DNA of 64,000 nucleotides from positions 62,001 through 126,000 of the forward strand of contig NZ_JALMDK010000006.1 in NCBI RefSeq assembly GCF_023094165.1. The letters run 5' to 3'. The notes beneath the pieces are model-generated. The model was not told where the DNA came from. It was given only the letters and a program-made list of their open reading frames with translations, and searched no databases. Of this stretch, positions 19,769-27,388 are shown piece by piece. A program made the translations under genes and the position numbers. The stretch's first letter is position 1. Each line of letters begins with the position of its first letter. Origin of the DNA: Crossiella sp. S99.2. GTDB taxonomy: Bacteria; Actinomycetota; Actinomycetes; Mycobacteriales; Pseudonocardiaceae.

Positions 19769-21094
19769 ATGAGCAGCATGGGGGTCCGCGGGGCTACGCC
19801 GGTCGGCACCGGCAATCGCAACGCGGTGGTGGATCTGGTCCGGTTGACCGCGGTGGGCATGGTCGTGCTGCTGCACTGGATCAGTCCGGTGATCACCGTG
19901 ACCAATGGCGCGGTGAAGGCGGGGATCGCGTTCTCGGGGCCGGTGACCTGGGTGGCGACCTGGTTCCTGCAGGTGATGCCGCTGGTGTTCATCGCGGGCG
20001 GGTTCGTCAACACCGCGGGGGTGGACGCGACGGTCCGCAAGGGCCAGTCCGCGGTGACCTTCCTGGCCCGCCGGGCTCGCCGCCTGGTGACCCCGACCCT
20101 GCCACTGGTCGGGATCTGCGCGGCGCTGGCCACCGCGGGTTCGCTGCTGGGTCAGCCCGCGATCGCCATCGTGGGCGACCAGGCGGCGAACCCGCTGTGG
20201 TTCCTGGCGGTCTACCTGGTGGTGGTCGCGCTGGCCCCGCTGATGGTGCGGCTGCACGACCGGTTCGGCCTGGCCGTGCCCGCGGTGCTGACCCTGGCCG
20301 TGGCCGCGGTGGACACCTACCGGTTCGCCACCGTGGGGCTGGCCGGGTCGGCCGGGATGCTCGGCGATGTCAGCCTGGTGCTGGTGTGGGTGACCGTGCA
20401 CCAGCTGGGCATCGTGCTGGCCCGCGGTGGCCTGGCCCGCTTCGGCGACCGGGGGCTGCTGGGGGTCGCCGGGGTCGCGGTGGCCGGGATCGTGGCGCTG
20501 ATCGTGTTCGGGCCGTACCCGCCGGCGCCGATCGGGCTGCCGGACGTGCCGGTGTCCAACCTGGCCCCGCCCACGGTGCTGATGGTGCTGCTGGGCATCG
20601 CGCAGGTGGCGCTGCTGGCCCGGTTCACTCCGTGGCTGGAGCGCAGGCTGGACGGGGCGCGGACCCGGAAGGTGTTGCAGCGCGGGAACTCCACCCTGAT
20701 GACGGTGTACCTGTGGCACATCCCGGCCGCACTGCTGGTGGCCGGGGTCTGCCTGCTCGCGCCGGAACTGCTGCTGCCGCAGCCGGGCGCGGCCTGGTGG
20801 TCCTCCCGGCCGATGTGGCTGCTGGCCTGTGGGCTGGTGCTGTTCGCGCTGGTGAAGTGGTTGCGGCACTTCGAGACCGGCGAACGGGAGAACCGGCGGA
20901 GCGGGCCGGTGTCCGCGCCGCTGATCGTGCTCGGCACGGTGTGCGCGGCCTTCGGGTTGCACGAGATCTTCCTGCACGGCCTTGACCTGGCCGCGCAGGA
21001 CGCCGCGGGGTCATGGCGCGGGGTGCTCGCACTGGGGGTGGGCGCGGTGCTGTTGCGCGCTGCCGAGCGGGCTCCCTCCTCCTCAGCGTCATAG
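19769..21094 (+). CDS. Acyltransferase 3 family membrane protein
   Basis: A 441-residue multi-spanning protein that probably O-acylates an envelope glycan or lipid, as family members do. It starts with RNAVVDLVRLTAVGMVVLLHW, the family's first helix with its His in LLHW, and continues with about ten further hydrophobic segments. The ATG at 19769 has GAGG 9 nt upstream. It lies at the left border of the polysaccharide locus and its stop overlaps the convergent aminotransferase stop by 6 nt. Confidence 0.85.
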   Translation: MSSMGVRGATPVGTGNRNAVVDLVRLTAVGMVVLLHWISPVITVTNGAVKAGIAFSGPVTWVATWFLQVMPLVFIAGGFVNTAGVDATVRKGQSAVTFLARRARRLVTPTLPLVGICAALATAGSLLGQPAIAIVGDQAANPLWFLAVYLVVVALAPLMVRLHDRFGLAVPAVLTLAVAAVDTYRFATVGLAGSAGMLGDVSLVLVWVTVHQLGIVLARGGLARFGDRGLLGVAGVAVAGIVALIVFGPYPPAPIGLPDVPVSNLAPPTVLMVLLGIAQVALLARFTPWLERRLDGARTRKVLQRGNSTLMTVYLWHIPAALLVAGVCLLAPELLLPQPGAAWWSSRPMWLLACGLVLFALVKWLRHFETGERENRRSGPVSAPLIVLGTVCAAFGLHEIFLHGLDLAAQDAAGSWRGVLALGVGAVLLRAAERAPSSSAS

Positions 21095-22417
21095 TCGCCG
21101 CGGTTCGGCCCGGCTCCGCAACGCGGGGGCGACCGGGCGGCCCTGGAGCAGGCCCTCGACCGAGCCTGCCTCCAGGGCCTTGCGGTACACCCCGAGCGCG
21201 CCCTGCACCGCCTCGGCGGTGTGCGCCAGGTCGGCGTCGGTGTGCGCGGCGGAGATGACGAAGGACTGGCCGAGCACGCCCCGGCTGAGCAGCTCCTGCA
21301 GGAACAGCGTGCGGTAGGCCTGGGACGGGCGGCCCTGGGCGTCCCTGGTGGTGAAGACCAGGCAGGACGGGCGGCCCAGCGCGGCCACCGCGTCCTGCAC
21401 GCCGTACTCCCTGGCCAGCTGGTTGACCGCGCCCGCAAGTGATGTGCCCTGGCGTTCCATCACCGCCACCGGATCGGACTCCCGGTACACCGCGGCCACC
21501 GCGCGGAACGCGGCCAGCGACACCGATTCCGCGCCGTGCGTGGTGGAGAGCAGGAACACCCGGTCCGCGTCGGTGGCCAGTCCGCCCAGCTCCATCAGCT
21601 CCCGGCGGCCGGCCAGCGCGGCGATCGGGAAGCCGTTGCCCATCGCCTTGCCCCAGCAGGACAGATCGGGGCGCACCCCGTACACCTGCTGCGCGCCACC
21701 GGCGGACCAGCGGAAACCCGTGATCATCTCGTCGAAGATGAGCACGATGCCGTGCCGGTCGCAGATCTCCCGCACACCGGCCAGGAAACCGGGCTCGGGT
21801 TCGGCCAGCGCGGTGGCCGCCTCCATGACCACGCAGGCGATCCGTCCACTGTGGACGTCCACAACGGACCGAAGCGAGTCCAGGTCGTTGTAGCGGAAGG
21901 CCACGGTCAGCGCGCGGACCGCCGCCGGGATGCCCGCGGACATCGGCACGGTGCCGATGAACCAGTCGTCGGTGGAGAAGAACGGCTGGTCGGCGCAGAT
22001 GGCGACCAGGTCGCGGCCGGTGGCGGCCCTGGCCAGCCGGACCGCGGCGGTGGTCACATCCGAGCCGTTCTTGGCGAACTTGACCATGTCCGCGCCGGGC
22101 ACCGCGGCCAGGAAGTCCTCGGCGGCGGCCAGTTCCAGGGTGGTCGGGCGGGTGAAGTTGAGGCCGTCGGCCAGCACCGCGCGCACCGCGTCGACCACCG
22201 GGGTGAAGCCGTGGCCCAGGGTCACCGCGCGCAGGCCCATGCCGTACTCGACGAACTCATTGCCGTCGGCGTCGGTGACCCGGGCGCCCGCGCCCTTCAC
22301 CAGTACCGGGGTCATGAATTCGGGGTACTGGTCGGCGCCCCTGGCGTAGGTGTGCGCACCTCCCGGCACCAGCTCGTGCAACCGTGCCTGCAGCTGGGCG
22401 GACCGGTGGAAGCTCAT
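21089..22417 (-). CDS. Class III PLP aminotransferase, glutamate-1-semialdehyde aminomutase-like
   Basis: A 442-residue fold-type I PLP enzyme. The PLP lysine is K257 in CWGKAMGNGFPIAAL, the ring-binding Asp is D229 in IFDEMITGFRW, and KNGSDVTTAA is the phosphate/substrate segment typical of the GSA branch. It is not beside heme genes. Its start overlaps the GNAT gene stop (TAATG) and it borders a glycan locus, so a role in making an amino sugar or an aminoacyl decoration is more likely than in tetrapyrrole synthesis. The substrate is unproven. Confidence 0.85.
   Translation of the reverse strand: MSFHRSAQLQARLHELVPGGAHTYARGADQYPEFMTPVLVKGAGARVTDADGNEFVEYGMGLRAVTLGHGFTPVVDAVRAVLADGLNFTRPTTLELAAAEDFLAAVPGADMVKFAKNGSDVTTAAVRLARAATGRDLVAICADQPFFSTDDWFIGTVPMSAGIPAAVRALTVAFRYNDLDSLRSVVDVHSGRIACVVMEAATALAEPEPGFLAGVREICDRHGIVLIFDEMITGFRWSAGGAQQVYGVRPDLSCWGKAMGNGFPIAALAGRRELMELGGLATDADRVFLLSTTHGAESVSLAAFRAVAAVYRESDPVAVMERQGTSLAGAVNQLAREYGVQDAVAALGRPSCLVFTTRDAQGRPSQAYRTLFLQELLSRGVLGQSFVISAAHTDADLAHTAEAVQGALGVYRKALEAGSVEGLLQGRPVAPALRSRAEPRRL
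21844..21856 (+). repeat. Oriented quasi-palindrome GTCCACTGTGGAC, copy 3
   Basis: Exact 13-mer inside the minus-strand aminotransferase gene (codes V-H-S-G on that strand). The central T is again on the plus strand although the gene runs the other way. Confidence 0.6.
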
Positions 22418-23073
22418 TACCCCACAATATTCGCCGGGCCCCGCAGCCATTCCGCGTCCTCCGGCAACAGGCCCCAGAGCTGATGGTCGAGCAGTTTGCC
22501 GCCGACATGCATGTGCGCGCGCAGCACGCCCTCCTTGCGGAAGCCGTTGCGCGCCACCAGGATGCCCGCCGCCCGGTTGCCCACCCCGACCGGCGCGGTG
22601 AGCCTGCGCAGGCCGACCGGGCCGAAGCCGTGCCGGATCAGCTCGCGCATGGCGGTGGCGGCCACCGCGGTGCCGTGGAAGGCGGAGTAGACCCAGCCGC
22701 CGAGTTCGGCCAGGCCCTGGTCGCGGTCGATCCGGTCCAGCATCATCTCCCCGGCGAAGCGGCCGTCCACCTCGACCACCATCGGGATCATGCCGCCGCG
22801 CCGGGCCGCGCGCAGGAAGTTGTCGCAGCGGGCCCGCCAGACCTGCTGGCAGGACCGGTTGTCCCAGGAGGCGGCGCTGGTCGGCCACCAGGGTTCCAGC
22901 CACTTGCGGTCCGTACGCACCGCCTCGCACCAATCGGGTGCGTCGGCTGGTCTGGGTGGACGCAGGGTGACCGCGCGGTCGTGTCCGGACAGGGGGCCGA
23001 GCACCGCGGGCCAGCCCGGGTGGTGTGGCCGCAGCCGCCGGGTCACCGCGGCCAGAAATACGCCGCTGCGCAT
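22417..23073 (-). CDS. GNAT N-acetyltransferase, RimJ/RimL-like
   Basis: A 218-residue acetyltransferase with the GNAT core: TLRPPRPADAPDW at the start, GEMMLDRIDRDQGLAELGGWVYSAFHGTAVA (strand 4 and the acetyl-CoA loop) and the closing FGPVGLRRLTAPVGVGNRAAGILVARNGFRKEG, typical of ribosomal-protein-alanine acetyltransferases. GAGGAG lies 9 nt before the ATG. Coupling with the aminotransferase suggests that it might acetylate a sugar amine instead; sequence alone cannot separate these. Confidence 0.88.
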   Translation of the reverse strand: MRSGVFLAAVTRRLRPHHPGWPAVLGPLSGHDRAVTLRPPRPADAPDWCEAVRTDRKWLEPWWPTSAASWDNRSCQQVWRARCDNFLRAARRGGMIPMVVEVDGRFAGEMMLDRIDRDQGLAELGGWVYSAFHGTAVAATAMRELIRHGFGPVGLRRLTAPVGVGNRAAGILVARNGFRKEGVLRAHMHVGGKLLDHQLWGLLPEDAEWLRGPANIVG

Positions 23074-23115
23074 GAAATTCCACTCCTCACAGCCATTCGA
23101 CGGCAGAATACTGAC

Positions 23116-23868
23116 ATGCGCTCGAACGTCCCGACAGTGACCGTGCTCGGCATTCGGGTGGTTTGCCTGCCCCGGAAGCAGGTGCTCTCCGTAGTCGGCG
23201 AACTGCTCGACTCGGCCGCCCCGCAACTGCTCGCCTACGCCAACGCGCACTCGCTCAACCTGGCCGTCCGCAACGCCGCCTACCGGCGGGTACTGGACGA
23301 CGCGGCGCTGGTGCTCAACGACGGTTCCGGCCTGGCGATCGCCGCGAGACTGCAAGGAAAAAGCTTTCCGGACAACCTCAACGGCACCGATCTGACCCCG
23401 GAGATCCTGCGGGTGGCGGCGGAGCGTGACGCCCCGGTGTACTTCCTCGGCGGCGAAGAGGGCATCGCGGAGACCGCTGCGAGAAACCTCACCACCAAGA
23501 TCCCCGGGTTGCGGGTTGCGGGCACCAGGAACGGCTTCTTCACCGAGGCCGAGCAGCCCGAGGTGATCGCCGCGATCAAGGCGTCCGGGGCGCGGATCCT
23601 GGTGGTGGCCATGGGAAATCCGCGACAGGAGCTGTGGCTGGACCGCCATCTGGCCGATACCGGCGCCCGGCTGGGGGTGGCCGTTGGCGCCTTCCTGGAC
23701 TTCGCCGCGGGCAAGGTTTCCCGGGCGCCGGAATGGATGCGCAAGGCCGGGATCGAGTGGGTGTACCGGCTCGGACTGGAGCCGCGCAGGCTGTTCGCCC
23801 GCTACGTGCTGGGCAACCCGCTGTTCCTGGCCAGGGTGCTGGCCGAGCGGGTCTTCACGAAAAGGTGA
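23116..23868 (+). CDS. WecG/TagA/CpsF family glycosyltransferase
   Basis: A GT26 enzyme that adds an N-acetyl-mannosamine-type sugar to an undecaprenyl-linked intermediate. The 250-residue length and motifs fit: TYANAHSLNLA-like segment (LLAYANAHSLN), VLNDGSGLAIAARLQG, NGTDLTPEIL, YFLGGEEGIAETAA, AMGNPRQELWL and GVAVGAFLDFAAGKVSRAPEWMRKAG. It starts 42 nt from the divergent GNAT gene. It is followed by another glycosyltransferase 25 nt later, so both likely act on the same glycan. Confidence 0.9.
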   Translation: MRSNVPTVTVLGIRVVCLPRKQVLSVVGELLDSAAPQLLAYANAHSLNLAVRNAAYRRVLDDAALVLNDGSGLAIAARLQGKSFPDNLNGTDLTPEILRVAAERDAPVYFLGGEEGIAETAARNLTTKIPGLRVAGTRNGFFTEAEQPEVIAAIKASGARILVVAMGNPRQELWLDRHLADTGARLGVAVGAFLDFAAGKVSRAPEWMRKAGIEWVYRLGLEPRRLFARYVLGNPLFLARVLAERVFTKR

Positions 23869-23893
23869 CCGGGAGCGGGTACAAATCGAGGCC

Positions 23894-25012
23894 GTGACGA
23901 CTTCCCGGGTGTGCTTCGTGACCACCTACCCGCTGGGCCGGGCCGAACTCGGCGGCAGCGGCTGGGTGGACCGCAGGCTGGTCGCCGTGCTGCGCTCGAC
24001 CGGCGTCGAGGTCGAGGTGGTGTGCGTCACCGGCCCGCCCGGCCAGTGGGCCGAGCAGGAGGTGGTCTGCCACGCCGCGGGCGATGTCCCACTGGAGATC
24101 CGCGGCGACCGGGCCAAGCTGCTGCGGGTCGCGGCCGGCATGGCGGTGACCGAACAGCCTTACCTGTCCCGCAAGTTCACCGCCTTCCCCGGCTGGCGGG
24201 CGGCGGCCAGGCTGCTGCACGAGCGCGCGGCCGGCCGGAAGGTGATCACCAGCGGCTGGCCGGGCCTGCTGCTGGCCGAGGCGGCCGGGGTGCCGGTGGC
24301 CGCGCACATCGCGCACAACGTGGAGAGCACCATCGCGCTGGAGCATGCGCCGCGGCCACTGCGCCTGCTGGGCGAGACCTGGCGGCTGCCGAAGGCGGAA
24401 CGACGGCTGCTCTCCTTGCCGCGCACCGTCTTCGCGCTCTCCCGCACCGACGCGGAGTTCCTCACCCGCTGGGCCGCGCCGACCGTGCCACTGCCGCTGA
24501 CCGTGCGACCGGTGCCGGATCCCGTTGCGGCGCAGGCGGTCGGCTTCATCGGCAAGGCCAGCTGGCCGCCCAACGAGCGCGCCCTGGAGAGCCTGCTCGG
24601 GCCGGTGCACGAGGAGCTGACCCGGCTGGGCACCGATGTGAAGTTCGTGCTGGCGGGGTCGGGAACCGAGGTGCACCAAGGACATCCGCGCACCACCGCG
24701 CTGGGCCGGGTGGCCGCCGAGGCCGAGTTCTACCGGCAGGTCGGCCTGGTGGTGGTGCCGCGCTTCGGCGCGAGCACCGGGATCAGCGTGAAGATGCTGG
24801 AGGCCGCCGAGTACGGGCTGCCCTCGGTGGTGCCGCCGCAACTGGCCGAGGCGGTGGACCCGGCCGGTCCCTGGCTGATCGCCGACGGCCCGGAACAGAC
24901 CGCCGCGGCCATCCGGCGCTGGCACCTGGGCGAGACGACGGTGGACGTGCCGGGCTGGACGACCGCGCACGACGGGACGGAGACCGGGCAGGCGCTGCTG
25001 GCCGCGCTGTAG
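23894..25012 (+). CDS. Glycosyltransferase, GT4-like (GT-B fold)
   Basis: A 372-residue enzyme with an N-terminal half of acceptor type (CFVTTYPLGRAELGGSGWVDRRL) and a C-terminal nucleotide-sugar half that includes VGFIGKASWPPNERALESLL and RFGASTGISVKMLEAAEYGLPSVV. The last stretch is the GT4-type donor-binding loop with its Glu. The start is GTG at 23894. It follows the WecG-like gene on the same strand. Donor and acceptor are unknown. Confidence 0.85.
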   Translation: MTTSRVCFVTTYPLGRAELGGSGWVDRRLVAVLRSTGVEVEVVCVTGPPGQWAEQEVVCHAAGDVPLEIRGDRAKLLRVAAGMAVTEQPYLSRKFTAFPGWRAAARLLHERAAGRKVITSGWPGLLLAEAAGVPVAAHIAHNVESTIALEHAPRPLRLLGETWRLPKAERRLLSLPRTVFALSRTDAEFLTRWAAPTVPLPLTVRPVPDPVAAQAVGFIGKASWPPNERALESLLGPVHEELTRLGTDVKFVLAGSGTEVHQGHPRTTALGRVAAEAEFYRQVGLVVVPRFGASTGISVKMLEAAEYGLPSVVPPQLAEAVDPAGPWLIADGPEQTAAAIRRWHLGETTVDVPGWTTAHDGTETGQALLAAL

Positions 25013-25037
25013 CGGCCCGGCGGGCGTGTCGGCGGCG

Positions 25038-25415
25038 CTACAGGTCCGGCAGCGGGTCCGGGGGCAGGAAGGTGGTCTCGTCGATCTCCGCGTCCGCGCA
25101 GCGCACCACCGGGATGTACTCGTCCTCGATCTCCAGCATGGTGCTGCCGATCTCGATGGTCGCGGTGGTGCGGATGTCCACCGGGCCCAGCCTGCTGGTC
25201 CTCGGGTAGTGCGCGAGCACCCCGTTCGGCCGGTTCCGGCGGAGGAAACTGCAGGTCAGGATGGTCACCGTGCGACTGGTGACGGCGACCAGCACCGGGG
25301 CCATGCCCGGGTTGAGGGTGATCGCCGGGAACAGGTAGCGCAGTTCGGCGCCCGCGGGCAGGAACCCGCGGCACCGGTCGCGCACCTCGCCGGATAACGG
25401 CACCTCAGTCGTCAT
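25038..25415 (-). CDS. Small PH-like domain protein of unknown function
   Basis: A 125-residue soluble protein with a strand-rich pattern (LRYLFPAITLNPGMAPVLVAVTSRTVTILTCSFLRR, VDIRTTATIEIGSTMLEIEDEYIPVVR) that looks like a PH-type barrel. The ATG at 25415 lies inside the end of the DUF1707 gene (11-nt overlap), so the two are co-expressed. No function can be assigned. Confidence 0.65.
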   Translation of the reverse strand: MTTEVPLSGEVRDRCRGFLPAGAELRYLFPAITLNPGMAPVLVAVTSRTVTILTCSFLRRNRPNGVLAHYPRTSRLGPVDIRTTATIEIGSTMLEIEDEYIPVVRCADAEIDETTFLPPDPLPDL

Positions 25416-26010
25416 CCCCGCGGGAGATCGCCTTGCGCGCGGGCTTGGTCCGGATGTCGATGCCGCCCATGAAGGCGAAGCCCTTGACGTGCACCACGGG
25501 CGCGTTCGGCGGCAGGTCCTCGTCGTCCACCTTGACCTCCTTGCCGCCCATGAAGCTGAACCCGCCGACCTCCACCCGCACCCCTGGCGGCACGGTGATC
25601 TCCACCCCGCCCATGAAGGCCACCGCGACCACGGTGATCTCCGGCGCGCTGAACTCGGCCCGGCGCAGGTCGATCTCGGTGCCGCCCATGACCGCGATCG
25701 CCGCGGTCTTGCGGGTGACCCGCCAGCGACCCTTGCGCACCGCGCCGGACATGAAGGAGACCACCCACTTGGTCTTCTCCCCCACCGGGCTGTGCCGGAT
25801 CGGCACCGGGGTCGGCGCGGGCGCGGCGAGCACCGGCAGGTCGGCGACCACCCGGTCCAGCTCACCGCGGGTGAGCGCGGCGTAGGCCAGCCCGACCCGC
25901 TCGTTGTACTCGGTCAGGGTGATTCGCCCCTCGCCGACCGCCTGGTTGAGGCGCTGGGCGATCAGGTCGCGTTCGGCGTCGCTGACCCGCATCTCGGGGA
26001 GGTCGTTCAT
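25405..26010 (-). CDS. DUF1707 and LiaF-like C-terminal domain protein
   Basis: A 201-residue protein with an N-terminal DUF1707 module (MRVSDAERDLIAQRLNQAVGEGRITLTEYNERVGLAYAA, with its conserved RVSDADR-type start). It is followed by a beta-rich region repeating the phrase FMGG or VMGG four times (AVMGGTEIDL, AFMGGVEITV, SFMGGKEVKV, AFMGGIDIRT). That pattern matches the LiaF/cell-wall-active antibiotic response C-terminal fold. Such proteins may sense envelope state, but direct evidence is lacking. It has no membrane segment. Confidence 0.85.
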   Translation of the reverse strand: MNDLPEMRVSDAERDLIAQRLNQAVGEGRITLTEYNERVGLAYAALTRGELDRVVADLPVLAAPAPTPVPIRHSPVGEKTKWVVSFMSGAVRKGRWRVTRKTAAIAVMGGTEIDLRRAEFSAPEITVVAVAFMGGVEITVPPGVRVEVGGFSFMGGKEVKVDDEDLPPNAPVVHVKGFAFMGGIDIRTKPARKAISRGDDD

Positions 26011-26046
26011 GGGGGCCAGGCTAGTGGGTGCGTTCAAGCTGCCGCC

Positions 26047-26180
26047 GAGTGTTGGCCGAACTGGTACGGGGTGTTGGCCGTTGTGGACCGGCGGTGACCG
26101 ACTTGGGCCAACTCGGCGTACGAGTTGGCCCAACTACCCGTACCACTTTGGCCAACTCGGCGTACGAGTTCGGCCAACAC
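26047..26180. repeat. Cluster A of TTGGCC/GTACG palindromic repeats
   Basis: The 180-bp gap downstream of the GH6 gene is almost filled by repeats built from GTTGGCC, AACT and GTACG. A perfect 13-bp inverted repeat with loop gcgta lies at 26103-26115/26121-26133. A second copy at 26148-26159/26165-26177 has the same loop and one bulged C. A third, looser copy spans 26051-26080. GTACGGG (26064-26070) and CCCGTAC (26137-26143) also pair. A likely role is transcription termination; a binding site or a REP-like element is the alternative. Confidence 0.8.
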
Positions 26181-26190
26181 TCGGGTGGGG

Positions 26191-27330
26191 TTAGAGGCCG
26201 TTGAGCAGGCTCATGGCTAGTTCGGGGACGAAGGCGCCGGAGTCGGTGCCCTTGCCGGTGCCGCAGTCGCCGTCGGAGGCGCCGGGTTGCTTGATCCAGA
26301 GCAGTGCGTCGGGGACCTGGGGTGAGGAGCCGTCCACCGAGGGCGACTGGCCGATCTTGCGGCCGGGCGGGTTGCACCACTCGCCGTTGGAGCCGTTGCC
26401 GTTGCGGCTCACGTCGATGACGAACCCGTGTTTGCCGCCGCCGCGGGCGGCGATCGCGGCCTGCACCAGGCGGCCGTAGGAGATGGCTTCGTTGGTGGTG
26501 TTGAAGTTGGACACGTTGACCGCGAAGCCGCGGGCGCCGCTCACCCCGGCGTCGATGAGCCGCTGGGCGAGTGTGCCGGGCGGGTTGTACCGGCCGTCGC
26601 CGCCGTCGAGGTAGGTCCAGGCGTTCGGGGCGCGCTGACTCAGCGTCGCGACCGCCTCGGCGAGCATCCGCAGCCGGTCTTGTTTGCCGGTGGGGTCCAG
26701 GCAGGACAGGTGGATCAGCGCGTCGGGTTCGAGCACCACCAGCGCGGGGGTCTTGCCGATGGCGTCGGCCACCGTCTCCACCCACTGGCGGTACTTGTCC
26801 ACCGAACCGGCGCCGCCCGCGGAATGGTTGCCGCAGTCGCGGTTGGGGATGTTGTACGGCACCACGACGGGGAGCTGGTCCTCGCGGGCGGCGGCCTGCA
26901 CGTAGGAGCCCAGCCAGCTCCGGATGTCGCCCTCACCGCCGATCCAGCGGGCCATCGGCTGGGCGGCGATGCGTTCGTTGATCAGGTGTGCCCGGCCGTC
27001 GCCCTTGTTGGCGCGCACCCAGCGGGCGGCGTTGCTCTCCGAGTCCACGAACAGCCCCCTGGTCTCCGCGATGGGGCTGGGCGCGGCGGGTCCGGCCGGC
27101 GGGCGGGGCTGGTTGCCCGGTTTGCTCGTGGGCGGGTTCCCCGAGGGCGCCGGGGCCGGTATCGAGCCGGACGGCAGCTCGGGCACCGAGGTCGACTCGG
27201 CCAGGGCCGGGGGTTCGGCCGAGCTGGCGGGGGCGGCCGCGGGCTCCGGAGTTGAGCACGCGGCCACGGCTAAGAGCAGCGTGATCCCGGTCGCCGCCAA
27301 CCCCCGTCGGCGCGCTGTGTTCGATCCCAT
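26191..27330 (-). CDS. GH6-family glycoside hydrolase lipoprotein (cellulase-like)
   Basis: A predicted membrane-anchored beta-1,4-glucanase fold enzyme. The N-terminus is a lipoprotein signal with lipobox LAVAAC (C25), followed by a Pro/Ser-rich linker to about residue 88 and a GH6 barrel. GH6 catalytic features are present: NRDCGNHSAGG (D165) and VVLEPDALIHLSC with the acid D203. WTYLDGGDGRY, GFAVNVSNF, RNGNGSNGEWCNPPGR and LLWIKQPGASDGDC follow. It is the last gene of the minus-strand glycan operon, so it may trim or release the polymer rather than digest food cellulose. Confidence 0.9.
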   Translation of the reverse strand: MGSNTARRRGLAATGITLLLAVAACSTPEPAAAPASSAEPPALAESTSVPELPSGSIPAPAPSGNPPTSKPGNQPRPPAGPAAPSPIAETRGLFVDSESNAARWVRANKGDGRAHLINERIAAQPMARWIGGEGDIRSWLGSYVQAAAREDQLPVVVPYNIPNRDCGNHSAGGAGSVDKYRQWVETVADAIGKTPALVVLEPDALIHLSCLDPTGKQDRLRMLAEAVATLSQRAPNAWTYLDGGDGRYNPPGTLAQRLIDAGVSGARGFAVNVSNFNTTNEAISYGRLVQAAIAARGGGKHGFVIDVSRNGNGSNGEWCNPPGRKIGQSPSVDGSSPQVPDALLWIKQPGASDGDCGTGKGTDSGAFVPELAMSLLNGL

Positions 27331-27388
27331 CAGCTTTGCTCCCGTGTGGGTTTGTTTTCCCCTGCTGGGGGTGCCAGAACCTGTGAGA

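Noticed and set aside
26047..26180. Inverted repeats as ends of an insertion sequence or an attachment site
   Set aside because: No transposase or integrase lies between or near the copies, and the palindromes are internal and repeated rather than flanking a block.
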